Assembly (NCBI RefSeq): GCF_021458635.1
Contig: NZ_JAIRDQ010000002.1
Coordinates: 1-64,000 of the forward strand
Length of the DNA stretch: 64,000 nt
Direction: 5' to 3'
Source of the DNA: Bradyrhizobium monzae
Lineage (GTDB): Bacteria > Pseudomonadota > Alphaproteobacteria > Rhizobiales > Xanthobacteraceae
Part shown: positions 28,179 through 36,674 of the stretch, one piece after another
How the letters are laid out: each line of letters begins with the position of its first letter
Position numbering within the stretch: position 1 is the stretch's first letter
Translations under genes and position numbers: made by a program
Notes under the pieces: generated by a model
Databases searched by the model: none
The model's input: the letters and a program-made list of their open reading frames with translations, nothing else
What the model was told of the DNA's origin: nothing

Positions 28179-28260
28179 TGACTGACTGATCGTTTTTCTT
28201 TTGAACGTCTCTATTCGCGCGACTCCCAGCAACTTCCTAAAAACGATCGATCTGTCAGTT
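28179..28260. promoter_or_regulatory. Widely spaced inverted repeat upstream of TetR-TauE operon (candidate operator)
   Basis: tgactgactgatcgttttt (28179-28197) and aaaaacgatcgatctgtcag (28239-28258) are imperfect inverted copies (the second contains an extra atcg) 41 nt apart. The right arm ends 19 bp before the TetR start codon. TetR proteins often bind repeated TGACTGACTGAT-like boxes, so autoregulation with two sites is plausible; a looped cruciform is the alternative. Confidence 0.45.
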
Positions 28261-28277
28261 ATTTATGGACGGGACGG

Positions 28278-28910
28278 ATGCCCAAGATCAGCGACAAGAA
28301 GCGTGAAGACCGGCGTCGGCAGATCCTCGAAGCAGCGCTCGCCTGCTTCTCGGAAGACGGATTTCACCAAACCGGCATGGCCGACATCGTCAAGCGGTCG
28401 GGCCTGAGCCACGGTGCGGTCTATCTCTACTTCCAGAGCAAGGACGATCTGATCGAGGCGCTGGCCGACGACCGGCATCGTCGCGAGGCCGTCCTCAACT
28501 CGGTCGCGCAAGGATGCGGGGATTCGATCGAGGGACTGCACGCGCTGGTGCGCGTCTACGCGCAATGGCTCACCGATCCCGCCGGCGAAGCGCGGCGTCG
28601 CGTCGGCATCCATGGCTGGGCCGAGGCACTGCGCAACCGCCGCGTCCGCACCAACGTCGTTGAAGGCATCGATATGCCGCGCGCGTTGATCGTGGCCCTG
28701 GTCGAGCGCGCCCAACACGACGGCCTGATCAAGCGCGACCTCGGCGCGGACGCGATCGCGCGCGTGCTGGTCGCGATCTTCCAGGGCTTTGTGCTGCAGA
28801 AATGCTGGGGCGAGGATTTTGACGTCGCAGCCTGCATGGCGACCGTCACCGGCGTGATCGACGGCTTTCGTACGACCAAGCCCGATATCAAGCGACGAAC
28901 GAGGACGTGA
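28278..28910 (+). CDS. TetR/AcrR family transcriptional regulator
   Basis: 210-residue one-component repressor. The N-terminal helix-turn-helix reads RRQILEAALACFSEDGFHQTGMADIVKRSGLSHGAVYLYFQSKDDLIEAL (key recognition segment GAVYLYFQSKDDL). The C-terminal ligand and dimer domain is unassigned. Three bases separate its stop from the TSUP exporter ATG, so it very likely controls that exporter and itself through the inverted boxes at 28179-28260. Confidence 0.92.
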   Translation: MPKISDKKREDRRRQILEAALACFSEDGFHQTGMADIVKRSGLSHGAVYLYFQSKDDLIEALADDRHRREAVLNSVAQGCGDSIEGLHALVRVYAQWLTDPAGEARRRVGIHGWAEALRNRRVRTNVVEGIDMPRALIVALVERAQHDGLIKRDLGADAIARVLVAIFQGFVLQKCWGEDFDVAACMATVTGVIDGFRTTKPDIKRRTRT

Positions 28911-28913
28911 GCG

Positions 28914-29696
28914 ATGTCGGCCATCTACGACCTCCTCGCCGGCGCCGGCGTTGGCCTCATCGGCGGACTGACCTCGGGCTTCATGGGCACGAGCCCGGGT
29001 GGTGGCCTTGTCATCTTCACCGTGCTGCTGCTGGGCGCGGAACAGCACATCGCGCAAGGAACCTCGCTGATCACGCAGCTCCCGCCGACGGGCCTCGCCG
29101 GCGTACGTCGCTATTGGCAGGGCGGCAATCACAGTCCCTTGCCTTGGATCGTCTGGATCGGCATCGGATTCCTCATCGGCGGCGCGGGCGGCGGCTATGC
29201 GGCGGCAGCCGTCTCCGACGCGATCCTGCAATGGACCTACGTCGCCTATCTCGTCGCTCTGATCGCGCTCCTTATCCTTCGCCGCGACCGCAAGGACGGA
29301 AGCAGCGACGCCGGTGATCGAGGCCAACTGCCCTGGCTCCCCCTGCTCCTCATCGGCGTGCTTGCCGGCTTCTCCTCTGGCTTCATGGGCATCGGCGGCG
29401 GGCTCGCGATCACGGTCGGCCTTGCCGCAGGGCTCCGCGTGCCTCAACACCAGGCGCAGCTCGTGAGCCTCATTTTCTCGGTCATCCCCACCAACATCCC
29501 GGCCGCATGGATCTACTGGAGCAAGGGACTGATGGTCGGCTGGCCGGCCATCATCGGCATCGTTGCCGGCCTCTGGATCGGCACCGATCTCGGCGCACGC
29601 GCGGCCAACGGCGTTAGCAAAGCGGTGCTGCGCCGAACCATGATAGGTCTCGTCGCGCTGATGGCGCTCTACATGAGTTACAAGGCTCTGAGCTAG
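28914..29696 (+). CDS. TauE/SafE (TSUP) family exporter
   Basis: 260-residue membrane protein with about eight helices and the family's paired motifs: LIGGLTSGFMGTSPGGGLVIF in the first half and GVLAGFSSGFMGIGGGLAITVG in the second. Predicted anion (sulfite, sulfoacetate or similar) exporter. Co-transcribed with the preceding TetR gene, with a Shine-Dalgarno gagga inside the TetR 3' end. Convergent with the GST gene, only 2 bp apart. Confidence 0.9.
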   Translation: MSAIYDLLAGAGVGLIGGLTSGFMGTSPGGGLVIFTVLLLGAEQHIAQGTSLITQLPPTGLAGVRRYWQGGNHSPLPWIVWIGIGFLIGGAGGGYAAAAVSDAILQWTYVAYLVALIALLILRRDRKDGSSDAGDRGQLPWLPLLLIGVLAGFSSGFMGIGGGLAITVGLAAGLRVPQHQAQLVSLIFSVIPTNIPAAWIYWSKGLMVGWPAIIGIVAGLWIGTDLGARAANGVSKAVLRRTMIGLVALMALYMSYKALS

Positions 29697-29698
29697 TT

Positions 29699-30403
29699 TC
29701 ACGGCCGCTTTGGAATGTTGAGCCCGCGCTCCACGGTCGGACGGGCCAGCCCGCGTTCGAGCCAGGAAGCCACTGACTTGAACTGGCTGAACGCAACGAG
29801 ATCGCCGGCCCCGTAAAAGCCGATGAGGTTGCGTACCCAGCCCAGCATCGAAATGTCGGCGATGGTGTAGTCGTCATCCATGAACCATTGCCGTCCGGAA
29901 AGATGCGTCTCCATCACACCGAGCAGGCGCATGGACTCGCTCACGTAGCGCTCCAACGGCCGCTTGTCCTCGAAGTCCTTGCCGGCGAATTTGTGGAAGA
30001 AGCCGACCTGGCCGAACACTGGTCCGATGCCGCCCATCTGGAAGTGCACCCACTGGATGGTCTGGTAGCGGCGCGCGGCATCCTGCGGCAGCAGCTTGCT
30101 AGTCTTCTCCGCGAGATATTGCAGGATCGCACCGGACTCGAACAGCGGCAGCGGTCTGCCGCCGGGGCCGTTGGGATCGAGGATCGCCGGGATCTTGCCG
30201 TTCGGATTGAGCGAGAGGAATTCCGGCGTCTTCTGGTCGTCCTTGCCGAAGTCGACGAGATGGACTTCGTAAGGCAGTCCGATCTCCTCCAGCATGATCG
30301 AAACCTTGACGCCGTTCGGCGTCGGCAGCGAATAGAGCTGAAGCAACTCCGGATGTTTGGCAGGCCAGCGCTTGGTGATGGGAAATGCGGAGAGATCGGA
30401 CAT
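29699..30403 (-). CDS. Glutathione S-transferase family protein (YfcG-like)
   Basis: 234 residues. The thioredoxin-like N-domain starts LQLYSLPTPNGVKVSIMLEEIGLPYE, where TPNG-K-V is the Thr/Asn active-site motif of the nu-class (YfcG/YghU) group, with NPNGKIPAILD and FESGAILQYLAEK as the cis-Pro and glutathione-binding loops. The C-terminal helical domain has FMDDDYTIADISMLGWV, the N-capping box. Nu-class enzymes reduce disulfides or peroxides. Stands alone. Confidence 0.92.
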   Translation of the reverse strand: MSDLSAFPITKRWPAKHPELLQLYSLPTPNGVKVSIMLEEIGLPYEVHLVDFGKDDQKTPEFLSLNPNGKIPAILDPNGPGGRPLPLFESGAILQYLAEKTSKLLPQDAARRYQTIQWVHFQMGGIGPVFGQVGFFHKFAGKDFEDKRPLERYVSESMRLLGVMETHLSGRQWFMDDDYTIADISMLGWVRNLIGFYGAGDLVAFSQFKSVASWLERGLARPTVERGLNIPKRP

Positions 30404-30465
30404 CAGGACCTTCGATCTGGAGTTGAGCCGGTTTAATCTAGGCGTGGGGCGGAATGATGCAAGGC

Positions 30466-31131
30466 TCAGTAGTTGATCTCCATCCGCAGCCCCCGTGGAT
30501 CAATCTCGTCCCCACCGATACGCTGAGCACTGTCACGCGCCGCGACGGCGCAGGCACAGGCATCGATGAGATCGTCGCGGCCAATCCCGGTGCCATATCG
30601 AAGCGTCAGCCATCTTTCGATCCTGGTGAAGCCCCGGTCTCTCAGCAGCGCAACACGCTGCTCACGGCCGCGTGGTGAGGACTTCGCCTCGAGTCGCACG
30701 CGACCTGCCAGATTCCAGAAAATCAATTCCGGATGCGCCTCGCCCATAATTCCCTGCCGCGCCAGCGTCATGATCTCGTCGACCTCCCTGATCTTGTCCC
30801 TGATGTTCCAGAGTTGCGCCGAGACGCCCCTGCCCTTGCCTTCGTGCTCCCAATAGTAGCGATTGGCCGCTGCCATGTCGGGAAACGTCCATAGCCCGCG
30901 GCGAGCCCCAAGAAACACCGCGGGGCCCGCCAATTCGCGCGCGTGCAAGTCGCATGTCCTGTAGCCCGTCGGTTTTAACCCGATCGGCATGTCGATCATC
31001 GCGCGCGCATGCGGCATCGCGAGCAGACGCGTCAGCCCCGGCGAATAGTCGAAGCCGTGATCGCCGCGCTCGTCGATCCACGCGGCGACCCAGCCGAAGC
31101 GAAATCCGTCGAGACCGAGATAGGCTTTCAC
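30466..31131 (-). CDS. DUF429 domain protein
   Basis: 221 residues from GTG 31131, preceded by aagagg; earlier in-frame starts would overlap the upstream gene. The DUF429 pattern is visible: KAYLGLDGFRFGWVAAWID (ribonuclease-H-like nucleotide-binding start), MIDMPIGLKP, GARRGLWTFPDM, IMGEAHPELIFWNLAGR and GIGRDDLIDACACAVAA. The fold suggests a nuclease or kinase-like activity but none is proven. 31 bp after the AhpD-like gene, possibly the tail of that operon. Confidence 0.85.
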   Translation of the reverse strand: MKAYLGLDGFRFGWVAAWIDERGDHGFDYSPGLTRLLAMPHARAMIDMPIGLKPTGYRTCDLHARELAGPAVFLGARRGLWTFPDMAAANRYYWEHEGKGRGVSAQLWNIRDKIREVDEIMTLARQGIMGEAHPELIFWNLAGRVRLEAKSSPRGREQRVALLRDRGFTRIERWLTLRYGTGIGRDDLIDACACAVAARDSAQRIGGDEIDPRGLRMEINY

Positions 31132-31162
31132 GCCTCTTGTTCCGCCCCCAGCCTGCGCTTGC

Positions 31163-31510
31163 TCATTCCGTGCCCTCGCCTCGATGCCGCTCGAACAAAC
31201 GCTTAGCCAATAGCGCATGGCCGAGCGTGCCGCCGGCACGCACCGCCGCCGCGATTAGTGCGGCTTCCGCCACCTCCTCGGGCGTGGCGCCGGCCTTTGC
31301 CGCCTGCGCCGTATGCACGTCGAGGCAATAGGCGCATTGCGTGGTGAGCGCGACCACAAGCGAGATCAGCTCGCGATATTTTGGCGGAATCAATCCGTCC
31401 TTGCGCTCGACAGCGTGGTTGAAGGCGAGGAAGGCGTTGGCTTCGATTGGCGCCAGCGCGACGAAGGCCGGGATCGATTTCAGATCGTCAGGGGTTTGAT
31501 AATCGGTCAT
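31163..31510 (-). CDS. Carboxymuconolactone decarboxylase (AhpD-like) family protein
   Basis: 115-residue alkylhydroperoxidase-like protein with the redox motif CAYCLDVHT (CxxC followed by H) in the core helix and the EEVAEAALIAAAVRAGG tail typical of the family. Such proteins are peroxidase or disulfide oxidoreductase subunits. It is 3 bp after a sigma factor gene, which suggests membership of the same stress-response operon. Confidence 0.92.
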   Translation of the reverse strand: MTDYQTPDDLKSIPAFVALAPIEANAFLAFNHAVERKDGLIPPKYRELISLVVALTTQCAYCLDVHTAQAAKAGATPEEVAEAALIAAAVRAGGTLGHALLAKRLFERHRGEGTE

Positions 31511-31513
31511 GGC

Positions 31514-32035
31514 TCACCTCGTCAGATATTCGCGCATCAGGGCGCGAGCGCGATGCAGTCGCGCCTTCACGGTCTGTCGCGTTGCGCCGAACGCTTCTGC
31601 GATTTCGTCGATGGACATTTCCGCGATGTCGCGCATCAGTGCGACATCGCGGTAATGCAGTGGCAGCGCCTCGACGGCCGCGGCCACGTCGAGCCGCAGA
31701 TCGGCCTCGGACCGCGACAGCAGCGCGGCCTCCGACTGGCTCTCATCGATCGACGGCGCGAGGCCCGCCTTGCACGCGAGGCGGAGGCATTCGCGGCGAA
31801 CGACGCTGAACAGCCAAGCCGAAAATGCCAACAGCGAGCGGATCCTGCCGACATGCCGGAACAGGATCCACAGCGCCTCCTGCGTCGCATCCTCGGCATC
31901 CGCCGAGCTGCGGCAGGTCGCACGGGCGTAGCGGCGGATATCGGGCTGTGCCGTCTCGAGCAGCCGCGCGATCGCCTGGGGATCGCCGAGCCGCGCCGCC
32001 TCGAACAGGTTTGGCGAGATCGCAGCCGCGCTCAC
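31514..32035 (-). CDS. ECF-type RNA polymerase sigma factor
   Basis: 173 residues from GTG 32035. Sigma-2 region: DIRRYARATCRSSADAEDATQEALWILFRH, with DAEDATQEALW the promoter-melting helix. Sigma-4 region: LPLHYRDVALMRDIAEMSIDEIAEAFGATRQTVKARLHRARALMREYL. There is no C-terminal SnoaL-like extension of the ECF41 type. The GTG overlaps the stop of a DUF2892 gene (GTGA), so the two are translationally coupled. No anti-sigma factor gene with a recognisable zinc motif lies adjacent. Confidence 0.9.
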   Translation of the reverse strand: MSAAAISPNLFEAARLGDPQAIARLLETAQPDIRRYARATCRSSADAEDATQEALWILFRHVGRIRSLLAFSAWLFSVVRRECLRLACKAGLAPSIDESQSEAALLSRSEADLRLDVAAAVEALPLHYRDVALMRDIAEMSIDEIAEAFGATRQTVKARLHRARALMREYLTR

Positions 32036-32241
32036 GACACACCTTCCCTGCCGATCCCGGCCACGGCACACATCGCGCAATAGCCGACGAGGCCGGTCAT
32101 CTGGAACCCGGCACCGCCGAGCGCGATCGGCCAAGTCGGCGCGCCCGTGAGATAGACCAGTGCCGGGATCGCCACGGCGATCCCGGCAACCACCCGCACC
32201 GCCTGGTGCAGGCCGCCGATATTCTTCCTGTAAAATGCCAT
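32032..32241 (-). CDS. DUF2892 (YgaP-like) small membrane protein
   Basis: 69 residues. ATG 32241 has gagg 5 nt upstream and starts the family motif MAFYRKNIGGLHQAVRVVAG. Two hydrophobic helices follow and the protein ends with the family's Cys pair (GLVGYCAMCAVAGI). Family members are inner-membrane proteins of unknown role, sometimes fused to rhodaneses. First gene of a DUF2892-sigma-AhpD operon; its stop overlaps the sigma factor start. Confidence 0.85.
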   Translation of the reverse strand: MAFYRKNIGGLHQAVRVVAGIAVAIPALVYLTGAPTWPIALGGAGFQMTGLVGYCAMCAVAGIGREGVS

Positions 32242-32335
32242 CACATCCTCCAACACGAGCCGAGGCGGGATGCCTCGACCGTAAAGAGGGCGCGATCGCG
32301 CAAAAGGATTCGCGGGTGCCTGCAATTTTTCGCGG

Positions 32336-33532
32336 TCAGCCTCCGACCGCCTGGTAGGCCAGGCGCTTGAACTCGAAGAAGAACGGATTCCAGAAGCCCA
32401 TGTGGCGCTGGGCCATCAGGACGCCGGCGGTATTGGCCGCAGGGCAAATCCACCAATGGGTGCCGGCGAGCCCGCCCCACTGGAATTCGCCGATGGAATT
32501 TGGAGGATCGAACTGCGTCGGCGCGAAGGTCACGGCGCCGCCGAGGCCAAAGCCCTTGCCGGGCATCGGCCCGAGATTGGCGAAGCGGATGGTCTGGCCC
32601 GCCGGCAGCTGGTTGGTCATCATCTGCCGCAGCGTCGCAGGCTTCAGCAGCGCCTCCGGCCCGGGCACCAAGGCGCGCACCAGCGCAAGCATGTCAGGCA
32701 GGGTTGAGACCAGGCCACCGCCGCCCGACAGCCGCGGGAACGGCCGTCGATAGGCTTGCGGATAAGGCAGAGTCTCGGCGCGGGTGAGGCCCGGCTTCGT
32801 CGGATCGAGCACGTCGGCGCCGATATAGTGCTCGACCAGCCTGCTCTGCTCCGCCTCAGGCACAAAGAAGCCGGTATCGGTCATGCCGAGCGGATCGAAT
32901 ATCCGCGCCTTGAAGAACGCGTCGAGGGGCTTGCCCGAAACCACCTCTACGACGCGGCCGAGCACGTCGGTCGCCACCGAATATTCCCAGCTCGTGCCGG
33001 GATGATAGGACAGCGGCAGATCGGCAAGCTTGTCGATCATGCCGGTCAACGGCGTCAACGGAGTGAGGACGCCCGCCTCGTTATAGCCTTTGAACAGCAC
33101 CGAGCCGGGATCGAAGATGCCGTAGCTGAGACCCGAGGTGTGGGTCAGAAGGTGCCGGATCGTGATCGGGCTTTTCGCCGGCTCGACATCGGCGAGGCTC
33201 GACGCGCCCTGCTTCAGCACCTTGCGATTGCCAAGCTGCGGCAGGAATTTTTCGATCGCGTCATCGAGCCCGATGCGGGCCTCCTCGACCAGCAGCATGA
33301 TCGCAGAGGTGACGAAGATCTTGGTGTTGGAGAAGGCACGAAAGATATGGTCCGGCCGCAGCGCCGTCTTTGCCTCGCGATCGGAAAAGCCGACGCATTG
33401 CTGGTCGACCACCTCGCGTCCGCGCAGCAACGCCCAGGACACGCCGGGGACGATCTCCTGATCGACGTAACGCTGCATCGCCGTCCGCACAGCGGAAAAA
33501 TCCGGTACCTTATTTGCTGTCCTGGCGTCCAT
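32336..33532 (-). CDS. Serine beta-lactamase-like hydrolase (class C / esterase EstB type)
   Basis: 398 residues from ATG 33532, preceded by ggggagggga. The catalytic SxxK is S68NTK71 (RAFSNTKIF), the second motif is YSV in WEYSVATD (in place of YxN) and the third is near SGGGGLVSTLPD. No signal peptide is evident, so it is probably a cytosolic esterase, lactonase or peptidase homologue rather than a secreted beta-lactamase. Monocistronic. A TTG-type upstream extension to 33604 is less likely. Confidence 0.88.
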   Translation of the reverse strand: MDARTANKVPDFSAVRTAMQRYVDQEIVPGVSWALLRGREVVDQQCVGFSDREAKTALRPDHIFRAFSNTKIFVTSAIMLLVEEARIGLDDAIEKFLPQLGNRKVLKQGASSLADVEPAKSPITIRHLLTHTSGLSYGIFDPGSVLFKGYNEAGVLTPLTPLTGMIDKLADLPLSYHPGTSWEYSVATDVLGRVVEVVSGKPLDAFFKARIFDPLGMTDTGFFVPEAEQSRLVEHYIGADVLDPTKPGLTRAETLPYPQAYRRPFPRLSGGGGLVSTLPDMLALVRALVPGPEALLKPATLRQMMTNQLPAGQTIRFANLGPMPGKGFGLGGAVTFAPTQFDPPNSIGEFQWGGLAGTHWWICPAANTAGVLMAQRHMGFWNPFFFEFKRLAYQAVGG

Positions 33533-33672
33533 GAATAGTCCCCTCCCCGAATTGGTTGCGATGGATATAGCAACGAATCGGCCGCGGGGAAGCCCGTTCG
33601 CCAACGCGTCGAGCGCGCTGTTCGTCGACTACTCGACATGAGGTCTGCGGCCCGGCGCACTCGCCCGCGCCG

Positions 33673-34365
33673 TCACCCCTGCTTCGTGAACGCCGTCACG
33701 TACAGACGGCGGCGGATGCGCATGCCCTGGCGCTGATAGAGCGCAATGGCGGAATTATTGTTCGAAAACACGTGCAGGAACGGAATCTCGCCGCGCGCCT
33801 CGATCCGGCGCGCGACCGCGGCGAGCAGCGCCTGCGCGTAGCCGCGCCCGCGATAGTCCGGATGGACGCAGACGGCCGTCATCTCGACGAACTTGCCCGG
33901 CTTCATGCGCTCGCCCGTCATCGCAACCAGCTCGCCGCCGGCGCGAATGCCGAGGAACGTGCCGAGCTCATGCGTTCGTAGCGCGAACGGCCCGGGCTTG
34001 GTCAGCGCCGTCAGCGCCATCATCGCCGGAACGTCGGCTCGACCGAGTGTGACGATCTCGGCGTCCCGCAACGGGCTGTCGGTGGGCGAACCGATCATCT
34101 GCTCGCCGGTCTCCGCCAGTACCACCTTGAAGCCAGAGGGAACGTCGACCTGCTCCGGCGTGAACAGCGCAACGACTTGCGAGCCCGACATGAGATCCCC
34201 GAGCGCGCCAAAGCTTTCCGCGGACATATCGACCATGTCGGCGAACGGCGTCATGTCCACGGGATAACGCAGCGCGCGCGGGCCGCCTTCGGCCAGATGC
34301 CTATGGCTCGTCGTCAGCGCGCTCCAGATCGGACGATCCAGTAGCCGCATATCGCTGTCGGACAC
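33673..34365 (-). CDS. GNAT family N-acetyltransferase
   Basis: 230 residues from GTG 34365, with its Shine-Dalgarno aagga inside the end of the preceding gene (ATG 34350 is an alternative). The acetyl-CoA binding motif VHPDYRGRGYAQALLAAVARRI and the FLHVFSNNNSAIALYQRQGM motif identify the fold (FR47-like). The N-terminal 110 residues resemble the degenerate first half of double-GNAT proteins. Third gene of a ClC-Lin0512-GNAT operon, 4 bp after Lin0512. Substrate unknown. Confidence 0.9.
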   Translation of the reverse strand: MSDSDMRLLDRPIWSALTTSHRHLAEGGPRALRYPVDMTPFADMVDMSAESFGALGDLMSGSQVVALFTPEQVDVPSGFKVVLAETGEQMIGSPTDSPLRDAEIVTLGRADVPAMMALTALTKPGPFALRTHELGTFLGIRAGGELVAMTGERMKPGKFVEMTAVCVHPDYRGRGYAQALLAAVARRIEARGEIPFLHVFSNNNSAIALYQRQGMRIRRRLYVTAFTKQG

Positions 34366-34369
34366 TGGC

Positions 34370-34717
34370 CTAGTCCTTGTCGAAGCTGACGATGACGGCG
34401 GCGTTGGCGATCAGGATGGGGTCGTTGGCCACTTCCGTGGCCGACGGAATTTCCAGCCCGCCCTTGACCGCGGTGACGGTCACGGTGCCGTAGGGCAGCT
34501 CCTTCGCAACCGCCTCCTTGTCGACGGCCTCGGGATTGGGCACGCCGATGGTAACGTCGACGAACATGTCATTCGCGGTCTTGCCGATCATCCGGAAGAA
34601 ACCGAGGCTCGAATGCCGGATCGCATCCGACACCGCCCGCTTCGCCGCCTTGGTCGCGTCCCTGCCGTGAACGTCGACGCCCATGCCCATCTCGGTGATA
34701 CAGCGAACGCGAGTCAT
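34370..34717 (-). CDS. Lin0512 family protein
   Basis: 115 residues. The family pattern is MTRVRCITEMGMGVDVHGRDATKAAKRAVSDAIRHSSL (key part GMGVDVHG-D-T-AA-RAV-DAI) with GKTANDMFVDVTIGVP and VKGGLEIP. The fold is a small ligand-binding domain and the function is unknown. The ATG at 34717 sits 6 nt from agga; another in-frame ATG two codons earlier (34723) overlaps that Shine-Dalgarno and is less likely. Between ClC and GNAT genes, with 24 and 4 bp spacing. Confidence 0.82.
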   Translation of the reverse strand: MTRVRCITEMGMGVDVHGRDATKAAKRAVSDAIRHSSLGFFRMIGKTANDMFVDVTIGVPNPEAVDKEAVAKELPYGTVTVTAVKGGLEIPSATEVANDPILIANAAVIVSFDKD

Positions 34718-34741
34718 GTTCATTCCTGTCGGTGCTGGAGT

Positions 34742-36568
34742 TCAGAGGGGCTGACCTTCCGCGATCCGCGCCTGCTGCACAAGCGCCTTTTCGCGCAGGA
34801 AATATGCGTTGCGGTCCTCCTCCTGCGCGTTCACGACCGCGCGAATTCGCAGCAAATCCTTGCGCGCGACCAAGCCTACGACGCGATGGCTGGCGCGATC
34901 GACCACCGGCAGCCGCCCGAGATCGGAGGCGACCATGAGATCGGCGACCCGCCCCAGCACATCGTCGGGATGCGCCACCACCACCGAGGTGTCCGACACG
35001 ACGTCGTCGAGCGTCGCCGCCTGGTGATCGCCCTCGGTGCGCCAGCGCAGCACATCGGCGCGGGTCACCATGCCGGACAGCCGTCCATCGGCCGCGACGA
35101 CGGGATAGGATTTGTGACGGCGCTGATCCGAGGTGAAGAAAGCAACCGCCGCGTCGATGGACATGTCGACCGGCAGCGTGTCGACCTTGGTGACCATGAC
35201 ATCGGCCGTGCGCATCAGCTCGAAGGGATCGATCGCGTATTCGCGCGTGATGTGCTGGCCGCGACGCGCAATCTTCTCGGTCAGGATCGAGCGCTTGAGC
35301 AACAGCACGGTGACGGCATGCGCCGCGCCGGTCGCTGCCAGCAGCGGCAACAACATGTCGATATTGCCGGTCAGCTCGATGGCGAACATCACGCCGGTCA
35401 GCGGCGAGCGCATCGTGCCGCCCATCATCGCGGCCATGCCGACCAGCGCCCAGAACGGTGCGCCACCGGGCAGCACCAATCCCTCCATCCAGCCAGCCGT
35501 GCCGCCGAGGATCAGCAGCGGCGCCAGCACGCCGCCTGACGTGCCCGAGCTCAGCGCGACCACCCAGATCACCGATTTCACCAGCAGCATCCGGATCGCC
35601 TCGTCGCGCACCATGTGGCCGGACAGGAGATCGGCAATGACGTCGTAGCCGACACCGAGCGCGCGGGGGTCAATCAGCCCGCCGAGGCCGACGACGACGC
35701 CACCGAGCATCGGCCACCACATCCAGTGCACCGGCAGATGATCGAACAGATCTTCGATGGCGTAGAGCAGCCGCGTCATCAGCCCGGATTGCAGGCCGGC
35801 GACGATGCCGACCCCGATTGCAGCGGCGAGGCCCCACCAGGGCAGGTCCGGCCGCTCCGTGAACGGAAACAGCGGTCCTGTCCCGAACAGCAGCGGACGC
35901 CACGCCGCCGAAATCACCGCCCCGGCCACTACGGGGAGGAAGCTGCGCGGCTTCCATTCGAACAGCAGCAACTCGACCGCAAGCAGGACCGCCGCGATCG
36001 GCGTGCCGAAGATCGCCGTCATGCCGGCGGCTGCGCCCGCGACCAGCAGCGTCTTGCGTTCGGCCGCGGTGAGATGAAAACACTGGGCGAAGATCGATCC
36101 GATCGCCCCGCCGGTCATGATGATCGGTCCTTCGGCGCCGAACGGACCGCCGCTTCCAATCGACACCGCCGATGACAGCGGTTTCAGGATCGCGACCTTC
36201 GGCTGCATCCGGCTGCCGCCGATCAGGATCGCCTCGATCGCTTCGGGAATGCCGTGGCCCCGGATCTTCTCCGACCCGAACCGCGCCATCAATCCGATCA
36301 CGAGGCCGCCGAGCGCCGGCGCCAGCACCATCCAGATTCCGGGATGGGCATTCGCGAGCGAGACAGTCTCGGTGCTGAAATGACCGAACCAGACCAGATT
36401 GGTCACCAGCGAAATCAGCTTCAGCAGCACCCAGGCGGCCCCGGCGCCGAGGCTGCCGACCAGCAGCGCCATGCCGATCAGGACCAGCACGCGACGGTCG
36501 GCGGTAAAATCTCCGGGCTTGCCGCGAGGACGCGGGAGGCCGCCGGTCATGTCGGGGGTCTGGCGCAT
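34742..36568 (-). CDS. ClC-family chloride channel/transporter with C-terminal CBS pair
   Basis: 608-residue inner-membrane protein from ATG 36568 (a start at 36604 would lie inside the promoter palindrome). ClC selectivity motifs are RGHGIPEAIEA (GSGIP-type), GSGGPFGAEGPI, which keeps the gating Glu, and SGGVLAPLLILGG (GxFxP-type). Two CBS domains follow: VTKVDTLPVDMSIDAAVAFF through DVLRWR and VSDTSVVVAHPDDVLGRVADLMVASDLGRLPVVD (landmark GRLPVVD). It could exchange chloride/fluoride-type anions for protons; CBS domains suggest adenosine-nucleotide control. Heads an operon with Lin0512 and GNAT genes. Confidence 0.9.
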   Translation of the reverse strand: MRQTPDMTGGLPRPRGKPGDFTADRRVLVLIGMALLVGSLGAGAAWVLLKLISLVTNLVWFGHFSTETVSLANAHPGIWMVLAPALGGLVIGLMARFGSEKIRGHGIPEAIEAILIGGSRMQPKVAILKPLSSAVSIGSGGPFGAEGPIIMTGGAIGSIFAQCFHLTAAERKTLLVAGAAAGMTAIFGTPIAAVLLAVELLLFEWKPRSFLPVVAGAVISAAWRPLLFGTGPLFPFTERPDLPWWGLAAAIGVGIVAGLQSGLMTRLLYAIEDLFDHLPVHWMWWPMLGGVVVGLGGLIDPRALGVGYDVIADLLSGHMVRDEAIRMLLVKSVIWVVALSSGTSGGVLAPLLILGGTAGWMEGLVLPGGAPFWALVGMAAMMGGTMRSPLTGVMFAIELTGNIDMLLPLLAATGAAHAVTVLLLKRSILTEKIARRGQHITREYAIDPFELMRTADVMVTKVDTLPVDMSIDAAVAFFTSDQRRHKSYPVVAADGRLSGMVTRADVLRWRTEGDHQAATLDDVVSDTSVVVAHPDDVLGRVADLMVASDLGRLPVVDRASHRVVGLVARKDLLRIRAVVNAQEEDRNAYFLREKALVQQARIAEGQPL

Positions 36569-36600
36569 AGATGTCTCTTTTGGGAGGATCGTTCGCGCCT

Positions 36601-36629
36601 GCAATATATCGTGTCACGATATATATCAA
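36601..36629 (-). promoter_or_regulatory. Promoter with 21-bp perfect palindrome upstream of the ClC operon
   Basis: Arms atatatcgtg (36604-36613) and cacgatatat (36615-36624) are perfect inverted copies around a single T. On the minus strand a -35-like TTGATA (36629-36624) and a -10-like TATTGC (36606-36601) are exactly 17 bp apart, and the palindrome fills the spacer. The layout is a classic repressor operator. The start codon is 33 bp downstream. The binding protein is unknown. Confidence 0.65.
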
Positions 36630-36674
36630 GGAATGGCTGGTATGATCGTCCAGGCCATTCCCGAGAATTTTCTG

